Source: Macrolepiota albuminosa
Taxonomy: Eukaryota > Basidiomycota > Agaricomycetes > Agaricales > Agaricaceae
Direction: 5' to 3'
NCBI GenBank assembly: GCA_027475525.1
Contig: JAMWFC010000055.1
Span: 434,001 to 498,000 of the forward strand
DNA length: 64,000 nucleotides
Position 1 is the first letter of the stretch. The number at the start of each line of letters is the position of its first letter. This document shows positions 43,641 through 55,477 of the stretch, one piece after another. The notes beneath the pieces were generated by a model. That model did no database searches. It saw nothing but the letters and a program-made list of their open reading frames with translations, and was not told where the DNA came from. Both the position numbers and the translations under genes were made by a program.

Positions 43641-43903
43641 GAATCAGACCAGACCGGTCTATTGACAATGTAGTATACACGAAAAATAAGCTGCTTTGTA
43701 AGCAGCTGGGTAACTAATTATATACGAATGTAAATAATATTATATTATAATAAATATAATATAATATTTACTACTATACAGTAAGTAAAGCTATGTGGCC
43801 AACGCCACATAGCGGACTACGCTACAACAAATATAATATAATATTTACTACTATACAGTAAGTAAAGCTATGTGGCCAACGCCACATAGCGGACTACGCT
43901 ACA
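43592..43903 (-). repeat. Gypsy 5' LTR (right copy)
   Basis: 312 bp as given, which becomes 235 bp, the same as the left LTR, once the duplication at 43752-43905 is collapsed. The first 49 bp also occur at 43515-43563 because of duplication #8. Followed by ACTTG (43904-43908). Confidence 0.92.
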
Positions 43904-43905
43904 AC
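43752..43905. repeat. 77-bp exact tandem duplication (#9), at the LTR end
   Basis: Copies 43752-43828 and 43829-43905, beginning AAATATAATATAATA. Spans the outer LTR edge and the flanking host DNA. Confidence 0.94.
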
Positions 43906-43982
43906 TTGTAACATCATCTCTTATGGTGGTCCAACATCTAGCCTCTCTGTGACACAAGGGATTAGTACCTACAAGGGGAAAG

Positions 43983-44330
43983 CTAATAGACATCTGACCC
44001 CTTCTCTGGGGAGGTTAAACAACTGACAGTCTTATTGGCCTTATCATGCCCTTCCGTGCAGTTAGCACTCCAAAAGTTGGTCTCCATAGTTGCGGTCAAG
44101 ACTGTGTCTTGAAACTTAGCCCTCCAACAAGTTGGTCGTATGTTTACCCAGAAAGATTTCTGGTTGTCAACATCCATGGCAAAATCAGAGTTGTAATAGC
44201 CATGTGATACATAGTTGTTGTGGCTGTGTCCACCATATCAGATTTTGTAAATGCAACTGCACATAAATGAGTGATCCTAGAGCTTTCCTGTACACTGGCT
44301 CAAAGAACTGTCCCAATGTTTGGCCTTTTT
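43983..44330 (-). pseudogene. Decayed copia RNase H fragment
   Basis: On the minus strand YNSDFAMDVDNQKSFW, then CWRAKFQDTVLTATMET, follow the copia RNase H pattern (D-x-A-x-D..D-N-R-K-S-T, then SW-x-S-K-x-Q..S-T-x-E-A). Upstream, frame-broken residues resemble the end of the RT domain. Old copy; no LTRs were recognised. Confidence 0.5.
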
Positions 44331-45371
44331 GGAAATTCCTGCTACTTTAGTAGTGGGTTTTTATGGTGTGCGACCGATAGTGCATCAAATTTCATGTCTG
44401 ACATTTGATCATGTGTCACATACTTATTCACGTGTATTTACTTGTCTCGCTCTGCGCAGCTGCAGTCCTTGACATCTTTGTTCATAATGCAGTGGAAATC
44501 GGCGCTGTGTGTTAAGACTTTATGCTGTGAATTTTGTTATACCTTCGATATTGAAAACGTTAACGAGACCTCAATGCTGCGTTTGTTCACAATTTTTAAA
44601 TCAGATGCATTAACCTTCTTTCATGTCTTGTCACTTTCTTGGTTACCATAATTTGCACACCATTTATGCTATGCTCCTCTTTTTCGCCCTCCGAAGGTTC
44701 CATTTTTTCTGGGAATATTTCAATTGATGGCTTCCGCATTTCTAGATACTAGACATCGCCACTTCTAGACTCGATCTCTGGTCTACCTTTACGAAACAGA
44801 CCCTGTCTGTTCTTTTTCGAAACAAATCGAAGTTTTGGTGTTTCAATGTCATCATTTTGTCATAAGTTGCTATTCTTAGTCCCAATGTTTTTCGGTCGTC
44901 TTTGTCTCTCATCTCTATTCTTGAGGCTCTCTTTCACCGTTGGTTGCCTGCCCTAAACCTGAGGTGCTGTTTAAATATGGGTTGCTCGGTTTTGCTTTTG
45001 TGTTCGCTTTCCTTTCTGACCTTCCTTTGCCCACTGTCTTCTCATTCCGTCTACGAGCATGAGCATTCTTTTGAGCTCCACTACTGTCCCCGCTGTTTTT
45101 AATTGCACCGTCACTCAGAGCACTGTTTCTCCAGCCGTTCTCCATAGTCTGGGTCTTTTTTCTTCGTTCGGTCAACAGCCACTTCTGCTCGTCACTTCGT
45201 ACCATCCCCATACAGCGTTCTCATGCCTTATCACTTTTTCCGTTTCTGCCGATGATTTTCTTGTCACTCTTGGTATTGATTGGTTCGCTCAATATCGCTC
45301 AATATCTATTTGCATTGGTCAATATCCGCCCTCGCTTGACTCTGTTTCATTCCTTTCCCCTCCCTGTTTGA
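44331..45371. other. Region before the Helitron ORF, no confident gene
   Basis: T-rich sequence with short overlapping ORFs and no recognised domain. It may be the Helitron 5' region, including a possible T-rich intron at about 45375-45422 (gtatgttttt..cttcag), but no Helitron end could be identified. Confidence 0.35.
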
Positions 45372-48300
45372 ATGGTATGTTTTTTTCTTTTTTCTTTTCT
45401 TTTTTCCTCACTTACGTCTTCAGGTTGTGGCCTACCTGCCTTGTGTCTGCCACCATCTCCACGTCAGGCTCTCGTTTCTCCTCAGCGCATTCCTAATCGT
45501 TCTTTTGTATTAAAAACTATGAAAATATTATTCTTCAGTTTTGAGTTGTCTGAATATTTATTGTCATCATTTAGTTTTGATCTGTTGCAGGAGATGCTTG
45601 CCCATCATGGTTTTTTAAAACAAACAACTGTTACTGCTGCTCAATGTATTTTAATTCACCATTTATTGAATGGCCTCTGTGCTGTCACCCATGGTCCAGA
45701 TTGCTTGGCTCACATGGATTCAGAGTCTCTGCATGGCTTAAAACTTGATTTATTAGAAACTGTTATAAGTCATGCTCACAATGAAATGACCCCTATAGCT
45801 AAAATTTGTGTTTCATGCAAGGCATTGGGACTCAACCGTCTTTCCAACAGCTGTGCGTTGCTTGTCAAATTTTTGACAAAAGTTTCAGAGTACACTAACA
45901 AACCGTTATCCTCATTTTTGACTACGTCCCATCGGTTCTCCCGCTTTGATGTGTTGTGGATTGCCGCTAGTCACGGCATATCTGCTGCTGGTGATAGTGC
46001 GTCTGTTCTCGCTGTTGTTGTCAAACATACATTACACGGTCTCTGCATCCATTCTCAAAAAAATTCAGCATGTCTCTCTTTGTATCAGGCAGTTTTTCCT
46101 GCTATTTCTAATATTCTTCCTGTTGATCTCCAAATGTACATTGTTCGCAAATTAGGGTCACGTTTGACTATTAATTGTGCACACACTTTGCTCTCTGTTT
46201 TCAGAATCTCTTATCATATGAATGAACCTTTGTCTTTTTTACGAGATATACTTAAACAGCATTGTAATGTTGCGCAAGCACCACCTCAACCACAACTAAC
46301 TCCCTCATCTGAATCTATTGCATTGAATGTTCATTTGGTCAATGCTAAGCAGGAATGGCCCCTCAACCACAACTAACTCCCTCATCTGAATCTATTGCAT
46401 TGAATGTTCATTTGGTCAATGCTAAGCAGGAATGGCCTCCATTGGTGTCGCAGTCCCAAAAAGATTACTTGGCAAATTCATTTAAAATAGCAATGTCGAA
46501 TGATACTCTACGCTGTGCAACATGTGCTGCATGTGGCAGATACCTTCCAGTGAGTTGTACTGCTATCTTTTCCTGCCAAGAGTTAGATTTATCAAGCCTT
46601 CGTTTTTCTATTTCAACCTCTGTTCTGCAGACAAATGATCTGGTTTCTCAGGAAAATGATTACAGTGATTTTTTAACGAAATATCCTTTGCCTGTTGTCA
46701 ATGATATCAGGCATCGTTACGCATCTTTATCTCCATTGTCACAAGAATCTATCAGAAATGTGTTACTCAATTGTGATGGAATCATTGAATGTCCTTCTAA
46801 TAACTTAAGTCTATGTCTATGCACTGCTTGTTCTAATTCGATGTGCAAATCACGTACTCCTAAATATGCTCTTGCCAATCAATTGTATTTGGGAGAAATT
46901 CCTGATGTTCTGAGAGATTTGACTCATATTGAGGAAACAATTATTAGTTTGAACAGAGCCAAAGCATGGATTGTTCAATTGCAAGAAAATGATGCTCATT
47001 GTAGTGTTCCTGGGAAGCAATTTGCCATTAGAGGCCATACTATTGTTTTCCCACAAGATCCTGGTGTTGTTGCAACAATTTTGCCACCTTCAATTGATGA
47101 AATAGTAACACCTATTTGTGTAATATTTATTGGACACAGAAAACCATCTGCTGATTGGTTGAAAACTTATGCCACACCTTTAATTGTCAGAGCTGAAAAA
47201 ATTCGAGCTGCTCTGAAATGGTTAAAGACTAATAATCCTTTATATGACTCTGTGCACATCAACCATGTGTGCATTGACTCTTTAAATGACACAGATTTTC
47301 TGCCGTTTCATGTGGAGCACATTGATCTATCAGAAACGCAACAATTTCTTCAATCATGTTATGATATTTCTGTTGATGCCAATGACATGTCACATAATGC
47401 TTCAATGCCCATTCCATTTGAAAACATTGTTGTTTCCAATGTTAACTGTAACGCTTCCAGTAATGAGCTTTGTGCAGCTGCTGTTGAGCATCTCATCCAG
47501 AAGCGTGGAGCATATCTTCTGTATCCCCATCATGCTGAACCTGCAAGAGATATTTGTAATCCATTGCTATTTTCAATGTTGTATCCTACTCTCTTTCCTT
47601 TTGGTATAGGAGGATTGCAAGATCCAGATAGGAAAGTTCCTCTGTCATTCAAAACTCATGTCTGTTATGTGCTCGAACTTCATGACAGACGTTTTCAAAT
47701 GCATCATTCGTTTATATTTACTGCTTTTAACATTCTACAGTGGCATGCTATCCTTCTGCAGACAAGTTTGAGAGTGAAACGAAGAGACTTCCCAACAATT
47801 GCCTCTCAATTTGCAACAATTACTCCTGACATTGTTCATCATGTTTCTGCTAAAATTACAAAAGGAGAAAATATTTCTGCTCATAGTATGGAAGAAAGAC
47901 AAGTCCTTGCTCTAATGAAACAAGTCAATGTGATTACAAGGCATGTTCCCTACTCATCTAGTGCTAGGCATGCTATGAGGACTGAAATCCATGGGTTGAT
48001 GATGCATCTTGGTATGCCAAGTTTTTTTATTACAATTAACCCTGCAGATATATACAATCCTGTGGTCAAATTTCTTGCAGGGGCTGAAATTGATGTTGAT
48101 GCACTCCTTCCTAATGAGGTTCCTACATTTTGAGATCAAAGCTTCTTACTTGCACAAAATCCTGTAGCTGCAGCACAATTTTTTCATTTGTATATGAAAG
48201 CTTTTGTCGAATGCCTGTTAAATTATACAACACCTGATTCTAATTCTGAAGGTGGTATTTTTGGTTGTGCCACAGGTTACTATGGGTGTGATGAAGCCCA

Positions 48301-50541
48301 GAGATGTGGATCTTTGCACAACCATATGTTACTTTGGTTTGAAGGAGGCCTTAATCCAAATGAAATAAAAAAGTGCATATTGCAAGATGATGGAGATAAA
48401 CTGAAAAAAAGAATCGTTGAGTTCTTGAATGACACCATTTCTTCAGCAGTACCTATGCCTCCTGAGCCAAAGCCTGATGTTCCATCCAATCATATTTACC
48501 CTTGCAGTATTCGTGGACTAAATGGAATAGTTGAAGTGACAATGTGGCTATGGACCTGCACAATGTAGTTTGCTCTTGTCAGGTGCATAAACATGGACCA
48601 ACCTGTTTTAAATATAGCAAATCATCCAATGATAGGCACTGCAGATTTGATTTGGGAGAAGACAATGTTAATCCTTGTACTTTTTTTGACCTTGAAACAG
48701 GTGAAATATATTTGCATCACATTGATGAGATGGTTAACAATTACAATGAAACAATTATTAAGTCTATGCAATGTAATATGGACATCAAATTTATTGGCTC
48801 TGGTGCTTCTGCAAAGGCCATTCTTTATTACATCACTTATATTACTAAATCCCAATTAAAGTTACATGTCACGTTTGCAGCTTTGGATTTTGCAATGAAG
48901 TGATTAGGAGATTTTAATGTGGCTTCTGATGACATTCAATTACATGGTAAAAAAATGTTACAAAAGTGTGCCCATGCAATGGTATCACATCAAGAATTGT
49001 CATTTCAGCAAGTCAGTAGTTTTCTGTTAGGTTTTGATGAGAAGATTTCAAGTCATGCATACCGCCAGTTTTATTGGTTACCTTTTGAAAGATATATGGA
49101 ATCTATTTGACCTAGCCCTGAATGTTATCAATTTAAAGATATTCTATCATGTGTCCCTATTTCAAGTTGTTCAATAGAGGGTGCTCAGAATGAGAATATA
49201 AATAATTCTTCTCATATTTTAGACATTGAAGATGAACTAGATATGCCTAATGAAATGCAAGATGATGATGTATATCTGGAACATGATGACCACCACATTG
49301 TACGTATGAAAACCAATCTCATTGAGGACTATCGAATGAGAAATATTGAACTAAGCTGCATTTGTCTTTAGGACTTTGTAGCACAAGTTGACAAAACCCG
49401 TATATATAGAAAACGAGCACCACCTTGCGACTCAAATGAGAATATTATTGGAATGAACTCTGATAACCATGAATGGGTCATCAAATTTGACAATTTGTTA
49501 TTAGATTTATCTGAAACAAGACCATAATTTCCCTTGCTTAATTCACATCCTGATATCAAATTTCATTACCATGTCATCCGTCATCCAGTCCAGCGGTATG
49601 TTGTTGTTCCTATTGGCCCTGGTATTCCATGCAGAGACAGAGATTTTTCCAAAGTTGGACACTATTGTCTAATGCTAGTATTTTTTATACCATGGCGATC
49701 TAGTGATGATCTAATCCAACCATCAGAAACATGGTCTGAAGCTTATAATTGCCATTTATTAACTGGAAGTATATCAGCCAAAAACTTGAACACTATAGAT
49801 AATATGCAGATATTACATGAATGTAAAGATAGTCACGATAGTCATTGGGCAAACCGTCGAGCCTGAATCAAACTAAACATTTCAACAATAACATCTAGTG
49901 AAGGACATGTTGATGATGATCTATATAATTATGATGTTGATAAAGATGGAGATCTACTGACACATCTTGACATGATTCAAAAAAATCGATCTCTTCAAAA
50001 TGATACTAATGCCAAAGAAGTTTTCTCCTGCCTTTTCAATGCACAAATAGGAGGGTTGTTCAATAAATCTGATAAATGTGCCATTCTACCACAAATGCCT
50101 ACTCTTCAACAGCAACCTGAGAAAGAACTTGTGGATGGGCCATTGTCACATGAAATGCAATGGCGCTTGGAATTTGACCATAAAAAAGAGCAGTCAAGGA
50201 AGATAGCACAATTAACATCTGTGCTTGACAACAATATGTGTGATGTCCCCACAATAATAAATGCTATTGATCTAGAAACAATGTCGGATACTCTTCATAA
50301 CCTGGTGCCACACTTTGACAATGTATTTCATGTTGCAGAGGGTTTGCTATCTATTGATATGTCCGTTGTAATATCATGATGGAATTTAAACTCTGAACAG
50401 GAAAAAGCATTTCGAATTGTTGCTGAGCATTCTTTGAGACCTATGAATTCTACTTGGTGTCCTTTATGAATGTTTCTAAATGGTGCAGCAGAGACTGGAA
50501 AAAGTCAAGTTCTCCATGCCTTAAAAGATTTCTTTCAATGT
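45372..50541 (+). pseudogene. Helitron Rep-helicase transposase relic
   Basis: Rolling-circle transposase, decayed. An N-terminal region of about 300 residues (LAHHGFLKQTTVTAAQC..) leads to a Cys-rich part (RCATCAACGRYLP, LCLCTACSNSMC). The Helitron N-terminal domain follows (HHSFIFTAFNILQ.., LGMPSFFITINPADI), then the Rep catalytic pattern CGSLHNHMLLWFEGG with the two His, and NMDIKFIGSGASAKAILYYITYITKSQ with the Tyr pair region. The helicase half begins with EQEKAFRIVAEH and Walker A NGAAETGKSQVLHAL, and stops at about 50541, so most helicase motifs are missing. Breaks: 77-bp duplication at 46284-46437, TGA at 48131-48133 where Trp is expected, a frameshift near 48545, and stops near 48901, 49108, 49368, 49525, 49863, 50377 and 50467. 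Confidence 0.85.
46284..46437. repeat. 77-bp exact tandem duplication (#10), in the Helitron ORF
   Basis: Copies 46284-46360 and 46361-46437, beginning CCTCAACCACAAC. It alone creates the apparent split between the N-terminal ORF and the main Rep ORF. Confidence 0.94.
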
Positions 50542-51284
50542 TGACACGTTTCACTGAGAGGGCTATCAGGATGGAGGAGGTATTGAGTTGGAAGCAGGAA
50601 TGCATCTGAGCCCAAATCATGGTGTTTTGCCTTTGCTATGACAATCTGGCACGTAGTCTTGCCATCCTGCAAGACTACCAAGCTGACTGCCAGGACGCTC
50701 TGGACTAGCAGATGGCCAACAACATTTAGCCTGGTGACTTGTTGCTGCTGTGAGATCTTTCCTTGCCTCTCTCTGATGATGATTTCTTGCCACTAGACGC
50801 TGACAATTATTAGACAGACTATAGAGTAGATTAGCTGTCTCATATATAGCTGATTCTTGCTTGTGAATATATTTCATGCTTGGTGTCTAGACCTCCAAAC
50901 TTGAAATGAAGATGGTAAGCAAGTGAATAGGGTACAGCAAAGGAGCAACAGTAAGAGGCAGTGAAGAACTTAGCAAATCTTTTGAAGAACAGAGGAAACA
51001 GCAAAGTAACAAGCAAGGTACAGCAAGGAGGAAACAGTAAGATAGACGAAGTAAGAGACTTAGCAGATTTTTTGGAATAAAGGGAACGCTCAGTAGATCA
51101 TTATAGTGAAAAACCCTTAGCAAAGGTTGTGCAAGACGCTAAGCATTGGTGACATGCTAGCGCTGCATCTTGAGTATGTACAGCAAATGTCTGTGAAGTA
51201 TGGTACTGTAAGTGATCCGGCAAGAAAAGTAAAGCAAAAAATAAGTAAGATAAAAGTGTAGGCTTATCAATGTTTTATAGTATT
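50542..51284. other. Unassigned repeat-derived DNA
   Basis: Junction between the truncated Helitron and the minus-strand gypsy relic. Contains stretches rich in CAAGG/CAGCAA and no recognisable domain on either strand. Could include the decayed 3' end of the gypsy copy. Confidence 0.35.
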
Positions 51285-52440
51285 TTAGTCATTTTCTTCT
51301 TCTTCTGATATCATAGGCAAGTTGTTGGCATCTATTAATTCTGTTTCCTCAAGTTCCCAAAGCTTAGCGGTGTCAATATCCAGTGCTTCAAGCAGCAAGT
51401 CAATATGTTCCCTAGTAAAATATGGCAGTAGGCGGAATGCAGCAACTAATCTGTGGAGTACAGATCTATTTAGTTCACAGAGGACATAAGCACCTCTACA
51501 GTTATAGGAGATAACTATCAATGGCCCAAAGTAACATGGGCCATCTTCTTGTTATAAGAAGTCTCAATCTTGGAGTTGTGCATAAGCACTAGCACACTCC
51601 TCAGAAAGTTGTAGTCCTTGATAGTAGCACTGTAGTCAGCCTCAAACCTAAGTGCTGCTTGGCAATGAGCAGCAAAGACAGTTTTATGAAGTCGCTCCAA
51701 GTCCCTGCATTGTCATTGGAGGTTGATAGCACGTCTGGCAATAAGGTTGGTAGCTGCTAAGATGCTGTTAGGAGCCAGCTGGAGATACATTGCTTCGACA
51801 ATGTTGGCAGAGAGCAGGAGGTGTGTGCCAGTAGCTGCATAATAAGGAGAACAACCCATGCGCTTACAAATAGTGACCTTTTCCAACCAAAAGACTGAAT
51901 ATATTGCTTTACTCCAACAGGACTTGTTATCATTGACTGCCTTGAAGAGCGCTTGCTGCACATCAAAGTGGGGTTATTTCACCAACTCATTGGTGCGTTT
52001 GTTGTAACCGGAAATGTGAATGTGGTGGATATTGTACTTCTTGGCGAGGTAAGTCAATGCCTTAATGATAGGTGCACCATTATCTGTGACAATCTCCCTT
52101 AGTGCTCCCTATCGGCAAATGATGTTCTCAAAGAGCCACTTGGCAACAGCATTGGTATTTTTGCATTGGAGCATGCAGAACTCTGGCCAATGAATTAGTG
52201 AGCAGCATCTCTGGATGATATATTTATAGTGACCTGACTTTGGCATATGCATAGCATCAATGTAGATCTTGCTAAACAAGGGTGCTGGCGTAGCAACAGT
52301 AGACAGTATGAGCACTTGGTGAGTTTGCTGAATCTGGCAAAGGTGGCAGATTCTGATGTACTAGGCAACGTTGGCACTAACATGAGGCCACCAAAAGCAC
52401 TCTAAAAGAGTGGCTCAAATAGCATTGATAGACTTCTACT
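51285..52440 (-). pseudogene. Gypsy integrase relic, minus strand
   Basis: Broken frames on the minus strand read, 5' to 3': FWWPHVSANV-like zinc region with ICHLCQIQQT (about 52400-52330), KIYIDAMHMPKSGHYKYIIQ, NAVAKWLFENIICR, KRMGCSPYYAATGTHLLL, AALRFEADYSATIKDYN, LVLMHNSKIE and GAYVLCELNRSVLHRLVAAFRL. The same blocks in the same order occur in the plus-strand copy at 58020-59154, so these are two members of one family facing each other. Upstream RT and gag parts are missing here. Confidence 0.8.
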
Positions 52441-53447
52441 CAGACTGAGCGCATTAAGGGATATTATAGGCCAACCAACACTTGAGGTACTGAAGACTCT
52501 AGTGACCAGTTGAGAATATAGAGCAGCCCTAGCTCTGGCACTCTACTACAGGACTTATCCAGTTACTCTAACCGCCAGCTACCAGGCCTTCAGCACACTC
52601 CATTCACCTATCTCAAGGACGAAGGAGGCTCAGAATGTATAGCGCTAACACAACAGCAGGAGGGGACTCTAACTAAACCCCGATCACTTCCAGAAGGAGC
52701 CAGCAGCAGGTGCTGCCATTAGATAAGACACTTTAATCAGAAGTCTAAAAGGATCAATGACAGCAGCATAGGATATACTTAAATCTAACATCTGGACCTG
52801 TTAGGAACTGGTACAATGAGTAGCGCTGACATTAGCGCTCACGGTGTCTGTCGAGGATTTTCCAACCATACCCTGAAACAGCCTGGCCAATTAGAGTTAT
52901 AGTAAAAAGTGAGCAGACTCGTATAATTCTAAGTCAATATAGAGTTGCTGCTGGTCGCTGTGGGTCATAACACTATTGGTTGCCGTCATCCATGTGCAAA
53001 AGGTTGCTGTTGACAGGTCCCCATTAGAGGAAACCACAAGGAGAGGTGCTAGGAGGTAGTGCTGCAGATGGACTTTTATTTTGGCAAATACGGTAGTGCA
53101 TAGTATATAAAATAGCTACTTGACATGTATATAACAACGAATCGTAACCCCTTGAGCACCCAGTTACACTTAGCATTCAAATTGCGCTAGCTTTCTCTGA
53201 CTTCGTCACTAAGTCAGGTGCTAGCCTCATCTATCTCGTCTTCATTGTTTACGGTGCCACCTACGGGCACAATATGCTGCACTACTTGTAGCCCCCAAGG
53301 CGCTATAATCTAGCGCATCATTCTATTACCTCCGCTCAAGCACACCGGGACCCTGTCAGGACTCCTCACAACTACGCACGCCAAGCGCTGGAGACGGCGT
53401 TGTACTGCGTATATGTCCAGTGCACCCAACTACAGTTGGCGTCATCA
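52441..53447. repeat. Probable 5' LTR of the plus-strand gypsy relic (left edge unknown)
   Basis: The stretch ends GGCGTCATCA at 53447, the same terminus as the 1.1-kb LTR family (GGCGTCATCA at 63421-63430), and is followed 3 bp later by the same primer-site sequence TGGAGCCCAC (53451-53460). TATATAAAAT near 53104 could be a TATA box. No TGATGA start was found, so the left LTR limit is undefined. Confidence 0.5.
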
Positions 53448-53688
53448 TTTTGGAGCCCACTGCAAGAGGTTCTTCTGAGACAGAATTCTACCAGAAACTC
53501 GAGCCCAGCGACAGCGCCACCTCCTGTTGAAGAGTGCGTTTGAACCAAGCACTACCAATTCACCACACTTACCAGGCATGCTACCAAGACAGACTTTGGA
53601 CCAGGAGCTTGAGGCCACCCCAGACAGCTTAGCCAAAAGCTTTTTCCCTTTTTCCTGACCGTTTGAGTACTTAGCAGGCGAAAACCAT

Positions 53689-55477
53689 ATGCTGCTTACT
53701 CCTCTAGAAGAGTTATCTAGGTTATTATTGCCAGAACCTAGCGACTCAGAGCTAACTGAGCCTGTATCTACAACATTGATGCTAAGTAACACAAGCACCA
53801 CCACCCTTCCTACTTTGACAAACACACCTACTGGTATGGATCAGCTGAATAATCAGTGCATGCCATCCAGAAACCACTTTTTGTCACCAAAATGGGACAA
53901 AACAAAGCCCCATGAACTAACGCAGTATTTCAAGGAGTTGGAGTATTTGCTATGTGACTGCCACGTGACCGACAATACACAGATAAAGGAATACGCTGCC
54001 AGATACATCTCATATGGTATAGCTAAATCATGGACAGGTTTGAAGGAGTTCCAAGAACTTACCAATGACGCAGTGCCAAGGCCTTTTACCTATAATGAAT
54101 GGAAGAAGGATATCATTCACTTATATCCTGGCGCTGAAGAAGCTACATGTTATACGGTAATGAAAATCCAGAAGCTAGTACAGGATACCTTTGCGGCAGG
54201 GATCTATACTCTAGGAGCATTATCAACTTATTATTGAGATTTCCAGCGGATAGCGAGATGGCTCATCCAAAATGGAAAGTTATACAGAAACAAGGAGTGC
54301 CATTTGTTTCAACAAGGATTCCTAACCTTGTTATGGACTAAGATTGCATGACGCTTGGAGATCATTATGCACGACCATCACCCCAAGAAACCCTATGACC
54401 ATAGAAAAGGTCTTTGAGGCAGAAAAGTGGGTATTAAAGGGCACAGATATGGGTATACCTTTACAGTGATCTGGCGTGGACCATGGAGGAATGGCACCCA
54501 AACTAGAGTTGCCAGCACCTAGTGCCGCCAATAACCACAATGGGTATGTCAAGAAGGAGGATTTGGAAAATGCCGTTAACAACACAGTCACTAATGTCAT
54601 GAATAAACTGGAGATCTTGATCTCGACTAGTCTCTCGGTGCCTAGAAACAATGTACAGACAGGACTTTGCCATTTCTGTGGTGAGGCAGGACATACTATG
54701 ACCAGGGGACAATGCGCTATCCTTGTACAGTATTTGTGACAAGGGAAAGCGTGCCGTGGGATGGATGGAAAACTAGTCTTACCTTCAGGTGCTAACATTT
54801 CTCTTTATCCCAAGCATAAGACGTTCCAGGGACGCATTGACAAGTGGCACCATCAAAACCCCGGGAACTTAGCAACAGGCAACTTGAATAGCACGGCGAC
54901 AACAAAAGCAGAAGCGACTCCTCAACAAGCGCTAATTCACAAAGTACTCCAGCTAAATGCTATCAGCGACCAACCTACGCTGTCCCATGAGAAGAGAATT
55001 GAGACACTAGAGAAGGAGCTGAAGTCGCTAAAGAATCAGGTCTTTGACAGGGTAGAGATCAAAAAGGGCAAGCAGCCTTTAAAAAATTATAGGCCATCGG
55101 GCGCGATGACAGGCCCCGCCCCAGCAAAAGCCTCAATTTCTAGCGCTAACAACGATGTATTCAAAGCAACCAAAGTGCCAGCCATTATGGAGCCACCGCT
55201 GCATCCTTATGCTGGCCTTGGGGGCAACTACGCCCCACCCCTTAATCACAACTTCAGAGCGCCAGATAAGCCTATGGGGGGATATCAACCTATAGCACCT
55301 ATATATAATCTGGAAAAGTCTAAGGTAGTTTTTGATCGCATCATGCAAAGTCAGGTTACGCTATCAGTAGGAGAGTTATGCAGCGTGGTGCCAGACGTTA
55401 GGAACCAGATGCGTACCGTGGTTACTCCTCGACAAAATGTAGCTAACAATGTAATGGTGGCACCATCGAGGAGATGA
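53689..55477 (+). pseudogene. Gypsy gag relic
   Basis: The first piece (53689-54237) holds NHFLSPKWDKTKPHELTQYF, LLCDCHVTDN and DIIHLYPGAEEA. The same pattern occurs at 63690-63985 with WDETKPRELLQYF and LYPGAEESA. A CCHC knuckle CHFCGEAGHTMTRGQC lies at about 54668-54715. The third piece (54761-55477) contains a coiled-coil-like KRIETLEKELKSLKNQV and a Pro-rich part. Frame breaks at 54237 and 54739. Confidence 0.8.

Larger units (their letters stand above)
31124..43903 (-). mobile_element. Young Ty3/gypsy chromovirus with two extra 3' ORFs
   Basis: The minus-strand element is bounded by 235-bp LTRs (TGTAACG..GCTACA on the plus strand) and the duplication ACTTG. After removing six 77-bp duplications and a nested solo LTR, its native length is about 11.2 kb, large for a chromovirus. 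Order 5' to 3' on the minus strand: LTR, gag-pol (43383-36092), ORF-A (35988-33018), ORF-B (34262-31404), purine-rich tract, LTR. The LTRs differ by about one base (31212 region CATGAAA versus CACGAAA), so the insertion is recent. Confidence 0.92.

Noticed and set aside
50617..51123. Minus-strand ORFs at 50.6-51.1 kb as a host gene
   Set aside because: No introns or domains fit, composition matches surrounding repeat DNA.
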